NCBI RefSeq assembly: GCF_001519065.1
Contig: NZ_KQ954263.1
Coordinates: 1-64,000 of the forward strand
Length of the DNA stretch: 64,000 bases
DNA from: Novosphingobium sp. FSW06-99
Lineage (GTDB): Bacteria > Pseudomonadota > Alphaproteobacteria > Sphingomonadales > Sphingomonadaceae
Direction: 5' to 3'
Shown: positions 8,669-20,453 of the stretch, in pieces
Numbering within the stretch: position 1 is the stretch's first letter
Layout of the letters: each line of letters begins with the position of its first letter
Translations under genes and position numbers: made by a program
The notes under the pieces: generated by a model
The model's input: only the letters and a program-made list of their open reading frames with translations
Databases searched by the model: none
What the model was told of the DNA's origin: nothing

Positions 8669-10014
8669 ATGAACCGCATTCCGATGGCTTGCAACAACGG
8701 CTGAGCGTGTTCCACTTGTGGGGCATCGCGGTAGGGCTGGTCATTTCGGGCGAATATTTCGGCTGGAGCTATGGCTGGGCCAGCGCGGGCACGCTGGGGT
8801 TTCTGGTCGCGACGCTGGTGGTTGCGGCGATGTATGTCGCGTTCATCTTTTCGTTTACCGAGCTGACCACCGCGATCCCGCACGCAGGGGGGCCGTTTGC
8901 TTATGCCAATCGCGCGTTCGGGCCGGTCGGCGGGGCGATTGCCGGGTTTGCCACGCTGGTCGAATTCGTGTTTGCGCCCCCGGCCATCGCGCTGGCGATC
9001 GGCGCCTATCTCAAAGTGCAGTTTGCCTGGCTCGATCCGGTGCACGCAGCGACGCTGGCCTATGTGGTGTTCGTGGCGCTCAACATTGTCGGCGTGCATA
9101 TCGCCGCAACGTTCGAACTGTTCGTCACGCTGCTCGCGGTGGGCGAATTGCTGGTGTTCATGGCCGTTGTCGCGCCATCGTTCCGCTGGTCGAACTTTGT
9201 GGCGGGCGGCTGGGCCGGGCATGATCATTTCAGCCTGGCCGCGATCGGCGGGATGTTTGCCGCGCTGCCCTTTGCGATCTGGTTCTTCCTGGCGATCGAG
9301 GGTGTGGCGATGGCCGCCGAAGAGGCGCGCGACCCGCGCCGGACGATCCCGCGTGCCTATATCAGCGGCATTGTCACGCTGGTCGCGCTGGCGTTCGGGG
9401 TGATGCTGCTGGCGGGCGGGTCGGGCGACTGGACGCAGATCGCCAATATCAACGATCCGCTGCCCCAGGCGATGAAGCGCAGCGTGGGCAGCAGCGGCGG
9501 GTGGTTGCACATGCTGGTGTGGCTGGGCCTGTTCGGGCTGGTCGCCTCGTTCCACGGCATCATCATGGGCTATGCGCGGCAGATCTTTGCGCTGGCCCGC
9601 GCCGGGTTCCTGCCGCGTGTGTTTGCCCGGCTGCATCCCCGGTTCCGCACCCCCGATCTGGCGACGATTGCCGGGGGCGTGGTCGGGGTGGCCACGATCT
9701 GGTCCGACAGCGTGGTGCATATCGCCGGGCAGTCGCTGACCGCCAGCGTGGTCACGCTGTCGGCGCTGGGGGCGCTGACGATGTATATCGTGGCGATGGC
9801 CGCGCTGTTTCGCTTGCGCGCGATCGAGCCCGGCCTGGTGCGCCCGTTTGTCGCCCCCGCCTATCCCTGGGCGCCGGGCTTTGCGCTGATCATGGCCGCG
9901 GTGGCGCTGGTGATGATGGTGTGGAACAATCTGGAGATTGCCGCGATCTATGTGGTGGTGATGATCACGCTGGTCGGCGGTGCGCTGTTGTTCCGGCGGC
10001 GCACGGCGGCGTGA
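8665..10014 (+). CDS. Ethanolamine permease (APC superfamily)
   Basis: A 449-residue transporter with about 12 membrane helices. It opens with LSVFHLWGIAVGLVISGEYF, typical of the ethanolamine/amino acid permease family, and carries GGPFAYANRAFGPVGGAIAG in the second and third helices. It should import ethanolamine across the inner membrane to feed EutBC. Its ATG overlaps the eutC stop (ATGA). The ethanolamine specificity rests on family resemblance and operon context. Confidence 0.92.
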   Translation: MNEPHSDGLQQRLSVFHLWGIAVGLVISGEYFGWSYGWASAGTLGFLVATLVVAAMYVAFIFSFTELTTAIPHAGGPFAYANRAFGPVGGAIAGFATLVEFVFAPPAIALAIGAYLKVQFAWLDPVHAATLAYVVFVALNIVGVHIAATFELFVTLLAVGELLVFMAVVAPSFRWSNFVAGGWAGHDHFSLAAIGGMFAALPFAIWFFLAIEGVAMAAEEARDPRRTIPRAYISGIVTLVALAFGVMLLAGGSGDWTQIANINDPLPQAMKRSVGSSGGWLHMLVWLGLFGLVASFHGIIMGYARQIFALARAGFLPRVFARLHPRFRTPDLATIAGGVVGVATIWSDSVVHIAGQSLTASVVTLSALGALTMYIVAMAALFRLRAIEPGLVRPFVAPAYPWAPGFALIMAAVALVMMVWNNLEIAAIYVVVMITLVGGALLFRRRTAA

Positions 10015-10596
10015 TCATTCCTCTTCCAGTTCGTCGGCGGGCGCGTTGAGCCCGGCGATGATGTCGCGGCGCTGGTCTTCGGGAATTGCGCCGGGCCGCG
10101 CCAGCCAGCGGCGCAGGGCCCACAGCTTGCCCGGATCGACCCGCCCGTCCTGCCACTGGTCGACCAGATAATCGCCTGCCTCGGGAATGCCTGCCTTGAT
10201 CGCGACAAACAGATAGGCCAGCGCGTCGTTGGGCACCTGGATATCGCGATTGATGTCGATCAGTTGCACCGCCTGCCACGCCCCGACCGCAGAGCCCCGG
10301 TCGGCGGCCAGCCGATACCAGTGGATCTGGCGCCCGCGCCGGTCGATCAGCGGCAGCGTGCTGGGCGCGGTGCGATAGAAATCGCCCAGCCGCAGTGCGG
10401 CAGCGACATCCCCGGCCTCTGCGCGCGTGGCCAGGCATTGCCCAACAGGCGTTGCCTCGACCGGGGTGCCTTGCGCGGGCGCGGCGGCGGACAGTACCGC
10501 ATCGGCTGGACAGCGCGGCGGCACCGGCGCCGGCTGGCGCACGCAGCCGAGCAGCAGCGCCGTCGCGCCAAGCACGCAAAGTCTGCGCCCGGTCAC
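10015..10596 (-). CDS. Sel1-repeat-like lipoprotein
   Basis: About 193 residues starting at a GTG that overlaps the stop of the upstream glycosyltransferase by four bases. The N-terminus (RRLCVLGATALLLGC) ends in a lipobox with Cys18, so the protein should be lipid-anchored. The body contains Sel1/TPR-like helical repeats (AALRLGDFYRTAP, IHWYRLAADRGSAVGAWQAV, DALAYLFVAIKAGIPEAGDY). The acidic tail ADELEEE ends it. Such proteins mediate protein-protein contacts; its partner is unknown. Translational coupling suggests a link to the glycosyltransferase. Confidence 0.82.
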   Translation of the reverse strand: MTGRRLCVLGATALLLGCVRQPAPVPPRCPADAVLSAAAPAQGTPVEATPVGQCLATRAEAGDVAAALRLGDFYRTAPSTLPLIDRRGRQIHWYRLAADRGSAVGAWQAVQLIDINRDIQVPNDALAYLFVAIKAGIPEAGDYLVDQWQDGRVDPGKLWALRRWLARPGAIPEDQRRDIIAGLNAPADELEEE

Positions 10597-12107
10597 TTGC
10601 CGCGCCTTTCGAGCGCCGCCTGATAGGCAAAATCGCCGACCGTGCCGGTGCAGCCGCCGGGCCGGACATAGAGGCATTGCAGCCGGTCGCCGATGGCATA
10701 GCCATCCTGCCCCCAGCAGGTGACGCGGTGGAACGCGGGCGGCAGGTTGGGCCCATACAATTGCGCCGCCTCGACCACATTGAACCGGGGGACCATGGCG
10801 CGCACTTCTTCGGCAGCTTCTGGCCCGTCAAACAGCAGCACCGGCACCGGGCGGTTGAACAGGCTCATCGCCAGCGCGGGATGCGCGGGCTGGTCGACCA
10901 TGGCAAAGCCGCACAAGCCGGGCTGTTCCCCGGCGAGCACCAGCGTCGTGAACGGCACGTCACCCTGATCCCAGTATTCGGCGAAAACCGGCATCGCGCC
11001 GACCGCCACGCTCAGCGCGCCCCACCCCAGACACAGCGCGATGACTCCGGCACGCCCGTGGGGGCTGCGGCGCATGCGGCGCAGCACGGCATCCCACAGA
11101 TCGACCGAGCCGATCGCGGCGAGCAGCACGAAAGTGGTCGTGCCCAGCAGGACAAAGCGGTATTCCTTGTGCGCGATCAGCGAATGGGTGGCATAGACCG
11201 CGACCGCAATCGCCAGCAGCATTGGCCGCCGCCGCGCGCCGATCAGCATCAGCGGCACGATCGCCAGCGCGGCCCAGCTCCAGGTGCCGATCTGGAAGGT
11301 GACGAACCACCATGGCGGCTGCGTGCCAAACAGACTGCTGCCGCCTTGCACCAGATTGAAGGCGATGCTGCGCCAGACCCACAGCAACGGCGGATGGCCG
11401 GTGAAGATGTCGGCCAGCCCGCCCAGCATCAGCCCGGCGGCAAAGCCGGGCACCAGTCCGACCAGCACACGCCGCCAGTCACGCCCAAGGCTCCACAGCG
11501 CGATCAGCGCAATCGCCGGAAGATAATGAAACCGCACCACAAAGCCGAGCGCCAGCAGCAGGCCCAGCGCAACGGCAGGCGCCATCCGGGGGCGCTGGCG
11601 CAGGCGCGCGGCCAGCGCCATGGCCGGAAACAGCAGCGACAGCCCCAGCCCTTCGGCCGAGGGGCGCACGCCGAAATAGAACACTTCGCACCATACAGCG
11701 CCGACCCATGCGGCCACCAGCGCATGGCGCCGGCCGAGCGGGCGCGCCAGATCATACCAGGCGATCGGGATGCCGAGCGACACCACGGACAGCATCGCGC
11801 GCACCAGATAGATGTGCAACTGGGTCTGCGGTGCGATTGCCTGACCGATGGCAATCGGGATTGACAGCACCAGCGGCACGAACCAGCCGCGAATGCCGGC
11901 ATGGAATTCCCACGCGCGCACCCACTGGCCGGTTACCAGGCCATAGGCGGGTTCCAGATATTGCCACACTTCGTCGGCGTGAAACACCGTCATCCGGGTC
12001 GACAGGATCAGCCGCAAGGCCAGCGCAACCAGCACGATGCCGACCAGCGCGGCATGGCGTCGGGCGAGATCTTTCAACGAAACGGGCCCGATATCGTGGT
12101 CCCCCAA
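10593..12107 (-). CDS. GT22 (Alg9-like) mannosyltransferase-family membrane protein
   Basis: A GT-C glycosyltransferase of about 504 residues with roughly 10 membrane helices. The first loop has VFHADEVWQYLEPAYGL, the acidic signature of GT22 enzymes, and a later HKEYRFVL segment matches the family. It should transfer a sugar from a polyprenyl-phosphate donor on the periplasmic face. The start is uncertain: TTG 12107 with a G-rich Shine-Dalgarno is chosen, while ATG 12218 would add 37 residues of unlikely sequence. It is coupled to the lipoprotein gene and divergent from the beta-helix gene. Confidence 0.85.
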   Translation of the reverse strand: MGDHDIGPVSLKDLARRHAALVGIVLVALALRLILSTRMTVFHADEVWQYLEPAYGLVTGQWVRAWEFHAGIRGWFVPLVLSIPIAIGQAIAPQTQLHIYLVRAMLSVVSLGIPIAWYDLARPLGRRHALVAAWVGAVWCEVFYFGVRPSAEGLGLSLLFPAMALAARLRQRPRMAPAVALGLLLALGFVVRFHYLPAIALIALWSLGRDWRRVLVGLVPGFAAGLMLGGLADIFTGHPPLLWVWRSIAFNLVQGGSSLFGTQPPWWFVTFQIGTWSWAALAIVPLMLIGARRRPMLLAIAVAVYATHSLIAHKEYRFVLLGTTTFVLLAAIGSVDLWDAVLRRMRRSPHGRAGVIALCLGWGALSVAVGAMPVFAEYWDQGDVPFTTLVLAGEQPGLCGFAMVDQPAHPALAMSLFNRPVPVLLFDGPEAAEEVRAMVPRFNVVEAAQLYGPNLPPAFHRVTCWGQDGYAIGDRLQCLYVRPGGCTGTVGDFAYQAALERRGK

Positions 12108-12299
12108 TCCGACCCCCCAGCGGTTGCGACTTGGCCATGCGCATATCGGTCTACGGGGGCAGGGGCAAGCGTCTTGGCCGGATGGTCCGGCCCATTGGCG
12201 CGCGACACGAAACGGCATGGGTGACAACTGTTTGAGTGACAGCGCCCGAATTATTGTGATGATGCAAACCAGCCGCAGTTGGCACAGGAGGTTTCGCAG

Positions 12300-13670
12300 G
12301 TGGCCATGCACCGTTTCATCGGCTTTGTGTTCACCGTCATGGCGCTGCTGACAGCGGGGGTGGCTGCTGCGGTGACGGTGCAGCCGCCGTTGCCGGGCGA
12401 CAGCGCCTATCCGTTCTACATGCCGATGGCGGGCTTGCGGCGGCCCGCGATCCGCCTGGTGGTCAAATGCGATGCATCGCGCGCGGCGGGCCGCGAAGTC
12501 TATGCCGGGACCGATGCCGCCTCGCTGTACGGTCGGGCGACCGGCGGGATGGAATTCATCTATGAGGCGCTCGATGGCACCGGGCGACCGTGTGTCTATC
12601 CGTTTGCGCCGTGGATGCCGCAGATCGCCGCGCCGTTGCAGGGCACGCAATATATCCTGCGTTCATCGATCCCGGGGCGGCGGGTCACCTTTCGCACCGG
12701 CAACGAATGGGCGACGATTGACCTGAGGATATTCGATTTCGGGCGGCAGCGGGTCCATTTCGAAATGCGCGACATCGATCTGGAATTCCCCGGCGGAGTG
12801 CAGGGGATGGGCGCACTCCACCTCGAAGCGTTCGGCGGCGTGCGTCCAGGCCTGTTTAGCGCGGTGCTGCGCCGGTGCCGGATCTATGGCGGCAAGAACG
12901 CGCTGTTCGTGCCCGGCGGCCAGACCATGCTCTATATCGAAGACAGCGATATTGCGGGCAATGTCGGCGGCAACGCCGATCAGGAACACACGACCTATAT
13001 CAACGGCACGCTGGTCACCCATTTGCGCAATTCGACCTGGCACGGGCAACATGCCTGGTCAAACGTGGCGAGCGGGCACCAGTTGAAAGACAAGGCCTAT
13101 CTTCGCATCTATGAAAACGTCACCGTCTCGAACCGGCCCGAAGGCACCACCGCATCGGCGATGCCGCTGATCGATGCGTCGGAATTCGGCTTTACCTGGA
13201 CCAACAATCTGCATCTGGTGCGCCAGGCCCCCGCACAGGCCGCGCGCGACGCGCTGGTCGATCTGCGCACCGAAATGCTCTATGGCGCGCCCGCCAACTA
13301 TCCGTGGAGCGTGCTGGCCGGCCCGGCCTGGCGCATGCCGCCCGATCCGCTGGGCGTGCTCGACAAAGTCTATCTGTCGGTGTTCCTCAACACCACCGTC
13401 GACAGCTTTCGCGCCGAACCTTATGTCTTTGCGTTACGCCCGCAGGGCACCGGGTTTGCGCCGGGCACCGATCACATTGTCGGCAATGACCAGACCCCGC
13501 GCGCCTGGCAACGCGCGGTATCGATCGCCATCCACACCACCGGGCGCATGGCGCGGGTCTATTCGCGCGACGGCTGGACTTATACCGACCCGCACCTGCC
13601 GCCACAGGACCAGTGGATCACCGACCGCGACGCCTTTATCCGCCACGCGCTGGGCCTGATCGGTCGTTAG
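12300..13670 (+). CDS. Secreted right-handed beta-helix protein
   Basis: A protein of about 456 residues with a signal peptide (MHRFIGFVFTVMALLTAGVA, cleavage near AAA). The middle, about residues 120-290, has the repetitive short strands of a pectate-lyase-like parallel beta-helix (RVHFEMRDIDLEF, LRRCRIYGGKNALFV, LYIEDSDIAGNVGG, THLRNSTWHGQHAWSN). No catalytic triad is recognisable, so binding or lyase activity on a polysaccharide is only an inference. AGGAGG at 12286-12291 points to GTG 12300; ATG 12306 is the alternative. Its stop overlaps the convergent membrane gene by four bases. Confidence 0.8.
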   Translation: MAMHRFIGFVFTVMALLTAGVAAAVTVQPPLPGDSAYPFYMPMAGLRRPAIRLVVKCDASRAAGREVYAGTDAASLYGRATGGMEFIYEALDGTGRPCVYPFAPWMPQIAAPLQGTQYILRSSIPGRRVTFRTGNEWATIDLRIFDFGRQRVHFEMRDIDLEFPGGVQGMGALHLEAFGGVRPGLFSAVLRRCRIYGGKNALFVPGGQTMLYIEDSDIAGNVGGNADQEHTTYINGTLVTHLRNSTWHGQHAWSNVASGHQLKDKAYLRIYENVTVSNRPEGTTASAMPLIDASEFGFTWTNNLHLVRQAPAQAARDALVDLRTEMLYGAPANYPWSVLAGPAWRMPPDPLGVLDKVYLSVFLNTTVDSFRAEPYVFALRPQGTGFAPGTDHIVGNDQTPRAWQRAVSIAIHTTGRMARVYSRDGWTYTDPHLPPQDQWITDRDAFIRHALGLIGR

Positions 13671-15079
13671 AACAACCGCCAGAGCGACGCGGCACCGAGC
13701 ACCACCACCAGAGGTGCCAGGGCCAGCAACACCGGGCGTTTGCGCGCGGCGGTGGGCAAGGTGCGAAGATCGCTGAGCATGATCATCAGCGCGATCGCGG
13801 TGGCGATCATCGTCCACAGATAATAGCGCAGTTCCGACGCGACGCTGAACACCGCATAGCCCAGGCCATAGAGCAGGGCCGACCCCGCCAGCATGCGGAT
13901 CGCCAGCCGTTGCGGCAGCGGCCCCGATGCCAGCACCAGCCCGAGCGCCAGCGCGATATAACAACATGGCCAGCCCAGTGGACCGAGCCCGACCGTCATC
14001 GCCACGCTGTCAACCGTGGCGAGCAGCGGCCCGCTCGATACCTTGAACCCGACATCATTGGGCGCCGTCTCGCGCTGGACCGGGCGATCGACCATGTCCT
14101 TGACCAGAAACCGCGTGGCAATGTTCCAGTGCGTCAGGCGGTGTTCGACATAGGCCAGCGGATGCGCCGCGATCTGCCGCGCCAGATAGCCATAGGGGCT
14201 GATCTGCCGGGCGTGCACGGCCGCGCGCACGTGGTCAAAGCTGATCGGGCACAGCGGATCGACCCACCACGAATAGGTGTCCCATTTGACCGGGGAATAG
14301 CATCGGCTGATGACCGGCGCCGCGTTGGCAACGCCCAGCGGCGGGAACACATCGTGCCCGGTGTGGGTGGTGATCCCGGCCAGATCGAAAATGACGAGCG
14401 ACAGTTCGACATCGCTGTGCCGGGCGCCCAGCGCGCGGTTGGCCAGCGGCATCGCCGCCAGCAGCAGCACGGTCGCCAGCAGTGCGGCCACCCCCATCCG
14501 CCACCACGACACCCAGCAGCGCGGCCCGGCCAGCACCAGGATCAGCGGAACCCCGGCCAGAAACGCGTTGAACCGCAAGGTGGCGGCAAACACCACCAGC
14601 ACCAGTGCGGCCAGACGCAGGCCCCTGTGCCGTTCGTGCCGATCGCCCAGGCCCAGCAGCGCCAGGCTGGCCGCCGCCGTCAGGGCGCCCGCCATCAGGC
14701 AGTCCTTGAGCACTTCGCCCATCAGCGCGGCGGGCAGCGGCAGCAGCGTGGTGGCGCAGATCGCCATGCCCAGACCGGGACGACCCCGCCGCCAGGCCCA
14801 CACCGCCAGCCCGGCCATGCCCGCGCCATAGAGCAGCAATTGCAGCACCAGCATCGGCGCCGGGCCATGCGCCAGCGGAACCAGCCATCGCCAGATCCAT
14901 TCCATCATCGGCGGATGCCAGTCGTCGAATTGCCCGCTCAACGCCTGATCATATTGCCGCAACCCGTCATAGGTGACGAGGCCCGGCCAATAGACCAGCG
15001 AGATCGCGATCCCGCCCAGCAACGGCAAGGCCGCCAGCGCAAGCCAGGCAGCCGCGACTTTACGTGTGGCGTCCGGCAT
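13667..15079 (-). CDS. Polytopic membrane protein, GT-C glycosyltransferase-like
   Basis: A 470-residue protein with about 11 membrane helices. The first periplasmic loop reads YWPGLVTYDGLRQYDQAL then DDWHPPMMEWIW; acidic residues here are typical of GT-C enzymes such as ArnT/PMT. A second loop of about 120 residues (about 240-355) is soluble. GGGAGG just before ATG 15079 supports this start. With the GT22 protein and the beta-helix protein it may form a surface-glycan module. Donor and acceptor are unknown. Confidence 0.75.
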   Translation of the reverse strand: MPDATRKVAAAWLALAALPLLGGIAISLVYWPGLVTYDGLRQYDQALSGQFDDWHPPMMEWIWRWLVPLAHGPAPMLVLQLLLYGAGMAGLAVWAWRRGRPGLGMAICATTLLPLPAALMGEVLKDCLMAGALTAAASLALLGLGDRHERHRGLRLAALVLVVFAATLRFNAFLAGVPLILVLAGPRCWVSWWRMGVAALLATVLLLAAMPLANRALGARHSDVELSLVIFDLAGITTHTGHDVFPPLGVANAAPVISRCYSPVKWDTYSWWVDPLCPISFDHVRAAVHARQISPYGYLARQIAAHPLAYVEHRLTHWNIATRFLVKDMVDRPVQRETAPNDVGFKVSSGPLLATVDSVAMTVGLGPLGWPCCYIALALGLVLASGPLPQRLAIRMLAGSALLYGLGYAVFSVASELRYYLWTMIATAIALMIMLSDLRTLPTAARKRPVLLALAPLVVVLGAASLWRLF

Positions 15080-15475
15080 GCTTTCCTCCCACAACCCCCA
15101 AAGCGCGCTCCATAATCGCGGCATGCCCCGCCTGTCCAACCTGTTCGATCCGGCCCGGTCGCGCAACCGGCGCAGGACCGTGCTTGACCTTGGTGTGCTT
15201 CATGCGTAAGGGCCCGCTCTTCCGGGGCATGGTTGCACGCTGCGACTCTGCCCCAGACCGTTTGAGCTGAACATTGGCGCAGCGTGCGGAGCGGGGGTAG
15301 CCCCGATCGCGCAAACCGCCAAAGTAACCCGGTGCTGCGGCACGGGTGGAGTGTTTTTCGGCTCGTGACTGGATCAGGCGTCCGGCCCCTGTGGGGCAGG
15401 GGCGCCTGCGATTTCAGCCGCGACCCTTGCGCTTCACCGGTGTGGCAATGCCAGAACCAAGGTGAAGTCTTCAAG
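15080..15475. other. Intergenic region with the str operon promoter and leader
   Basis: These 396 bases hold the divergent control region of the membrane protein and rpsL. A promoter match lies at 15184-15212. A bulged hairpin at 15375-15408 (arms CAGGC/GCCTG plus GCCCCTG/CAGGGGC) lies about 70 nt before the rpsL start and could be a leader structure. No gene is seen. Confidence 0.5.
15184..15212 (+). promoter_or_regulatory. Candidate rpsL (str operon) promoter
   Basis: TTGACC (15184-15189), 17 nt, TAAGGG (15207-15212). The same architecture precedes rplO and rpsM, which strengthens the call. The start codon is about 260 nt downstream, implying a long leader. Confidence 0.5.
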
Positions 15476-15847
15476 ATGCCCACGATCAACCAGCTGGTCC
15501 GCAAGGGCCGCGTTCCGCAGAAGGCCAAGAGCAAGGTCCCTGCAATGGAACAGAACCCGCAAAAGCGCGGCGTCTGCACCCGCGTCTACACGACGACCCC
15601 GAAGAAGCCGAACTCGGCGCTGCGCAAGGTCGCCAAGATCCGTCTGACCAACAGCCGCGAAGTCATTTCGTACATCCCGGGCGAAGGCCACAACCTGCAG
15701 GAACACTCGGTCGTGCTGATCCGCGGCGGCCGCGTTCGCGACCTTCCCGGTGTGCGTTACCACGTCCTGCGCGGGGTGCTCGACACCCAGGGCGTCAAGG
15801 ATCGCAAGCAGAGCCGTTCGAAGTACGGCGCCAAGCGTCCGAAGTGA
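15476..15847 (+). CDS. rpsL: 30S ribosomal protein S12
   Basis: A 123-residue protein of the decoding centre. PKKPNSALRK is intact with Lys43, but the second loop reads GGRVRDLPGVRYH, so residue 88 (codon CGC at 15737-15739) is Arg where E. coli, most bacteria and streptomycin-sensitive strains have Lys. K88R is a known streptomycin-resistance change elsewhere. AAGGTGA precedes ATG 15476; longer in-frame starts add non-homologous sequence. It is first in the str operon. Confidence 0.98.
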   Translation: MPTINQLVRKGRVPQKAKSKVPAMEQNPQKRGVCTRVYTTTPKKPNSALRKVAKIRLTNSREVISYIPGEGHNLQEHSVVLIRGGRVRDLPGVRYHVLRGVLDTQGVKDRKQSRSKYGAKRPK

Positions 15848-15854
15848 TCGCTGC

Positions 15855-15875
15855 CGGCGCCCGCTACGGGCGCCG
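15855..15875. other. Hairpin between rpsL and rpsG
   Basis: A perfect 9-bp stem (CGGCGCCCG / CGGGCGCCG) with a 3-nt loop starts 7 bases after the rpsL stop. It has no U-tract, so it more likely protects the transcript or pauses polymerase than terminates it. Confidence 0.4.
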
Positions 15876-15954
15876 CAGATGATCCAGCGGAATCAGCCTG
15901 GCCCATACCTGGTTTGCAGGTTGCGCGGTCCGGCCCAGTCAGAAGGAATACCCC

Positions 15955-16425
15955 ATGTCACGTCGTCGTCGTCCGGAAAAGCGGGTCATCCTGCCCGATC
16001 CGAAGTTCGGTGATCAGGTCCTGTCGAAGTTCATGAACAACCTCATGTACGACGGCAAGAAGTCCAATGCCGAAGGCATCGTTTACGGTGCGCTCGATAC
16101 CATGCAGACCCGCGCCAAGGCGGACCCGCTGCAACTGTTTCATGACGCGCTCAACAACGTCAAGCCGCAGATCGAAGTGCGTTCGCGCCGCGTCGGTGGT
16201 GCAACCTATCAGGTTCCGGTCGAAGTCCGTCCCGAACGTGCGCAGGCGCTGGCCATTCGCTGGCTGATCACCGCCGCGCGCAACCGTTCGGAAACGACGA
16301 TGGCCGCGCGCCTGTCGGCCGAACTGCTCGACGCTGCCAACAACCGTGGCAACGCGGTCAAGAAGCGCGAAGATACCCACCGTATGGCCGACGCCAACCG
16401 CGCGTTCAGCCACTACCGCTGGTAA
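15955..16425 (+). CDS. rpsG: 30S ribosomal protein S7
   Basis: A 156-residue primary 16S rRNA-binding protein of the 30S head, starting MSRRRRPEKRVILPDPKFGD and ending HRMADANRAFSHYRW, full length for the family. AAGGAA lies before ATG 15955. The rpsL-rpsG gap is 107 nt. A GCCGGGCG/CGCCCGGC hairpin (16436-16458) follows the stop before fusA. Confidence 0.98.
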   Translation: MSRRRRPEKRVILPDPKFGDQVLSKFMNNLMYDGKKSNAEGIVYGALDTMQTRAKADPLQLFHDALNNVKPQIEVRSRRVGGATYQVPVEVRPERAQALAIRWLITAARNRSETTMAARLSAELLDAANNRGNAVKKREDTHRMADANRAFSHYRW

Positions 16426-16547
16426 GCGTGCGATTGCCGGGCGGCTGTGTCGCCCGGCGATAACGTCACACAACGGTCATCGAATTGAACCAAGGGGCGT
16501 GACGCGGCCAAAGTCCGCCATCGCCCCAAGACCGCAAGGAACCTACC

Positions 16548-18620
<2,073 letters not shown>

Positions 18621-18683
18621 CGCCGGTTTGCGCCAAATTCGCACCATGCGGACGCGGCGCAAACAATCCTGCCAACGAGACGC

Positions 18684-18712
18684 TTGCTTGATCGGAACGA
18701 TCACGCTAGGGG
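18684..18712 (+). promoter_or_regulatory. Candidate tuf promoter
   Basis: TTGCTT (18684-18689), 17 nt, TAGGGG (18707-18712), in the 173-nt gap between fusA and tuf. It is a weaker relative of the rpsL, rplO and rpsM promoters and would allow extra expression of the very abundant EF-Tu. Confidence 0.35.
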
Positions 18713-18793
18713 CGGCGCCTGAATTTCTGGCGCGAGTCCGGCTGGTGCCGCCTCCAACAGCAATCATCCAAGTTTGAAAAGAAGGTTTGAACA

Positions 18794-19984
<1,191 letters not shown>

Positions 19985-19995
19985 TATAGGCGCCG

Positions 19996-20035
19996 CTCCG
20001 GCGGGAGATTCGCTCTCCCGCCGGACGGAGTTTTT
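19996..20035 (+). terminator. Intrinsic terminator after tuf
   Basis: Perfect 10-bp stem CCGGCGGGAG (19998-20007) with CTCCCGCCGG (20015-20024), an outer CTCCG/CGGAG alternative, then TTTTT at 20031-20035. It starts 12 nt after the tuf stop, so the str unit ends here and the S10 genes need their own promoter or read-through. Confidence 0.85.
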
Positions 20036-20141
20036 GCAATCAGCTTACCCGCTTTTCCCCCGCAGGCGCCGAATGGTGCCGGGGTTGGCAGCGGCGGGGA
20101 AGCTGGTTTTTGTTTTCGCTCTTTCGCATCGGTAAACGGAC

Positions 20142-20453
20142 ATGGACGCCCAGAATATCCGCATTCGCCTCAAGGCATTTGATCATCGTGTGCTCGACCA
20201 GGCCACCGGAGAAATCGCGGACACCGCCCGTCGCACCGGCGCCTTGATCCGTGGTCCGATTCCGCTGCCGACGCGCATCGAAAAGTTCTGCGTCAACCGT
20301 GGTCCCCACGTCGACAAGAAGTCGCGCGAACAGTTTGAAGTGCGTACCTACAAGCGCCTGCTGGACATCGTGCAGCCCAACGCGGCCACTGTCGATGCGC
20401 TGATGAAGCTGGACCTTGCGGCCGGCGTGAACGTCGAGATCAAGCTCGCCTGA
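20142..20453 (+). CDS. rpsJ: 30S ribosomal protein S10 (NusE)
   Basis: A 103-residue protein of the 30S head that also acts as NusE in antitermination. It starts MDAQNIRIRLKAFDHRVLDQ and contains GPIPLPTRIEKFCVNRGPHV, the tRNA-proximal loop. It lies 157 nt beyond the tuf stop, past the terminator, and is followed by a 309-nt structured gap instead of direct coupling to rplC. Confidence 0.98.
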   Translation: MDAQNIRIRLKAFDHRVLDQATGEIADTARRTGALIRGPIPLPTRIEKFCVNRGPHVDKKSREQFEVRTYKRLLDIVQPNAATVDALMKLDLAAGVNVEIKLA

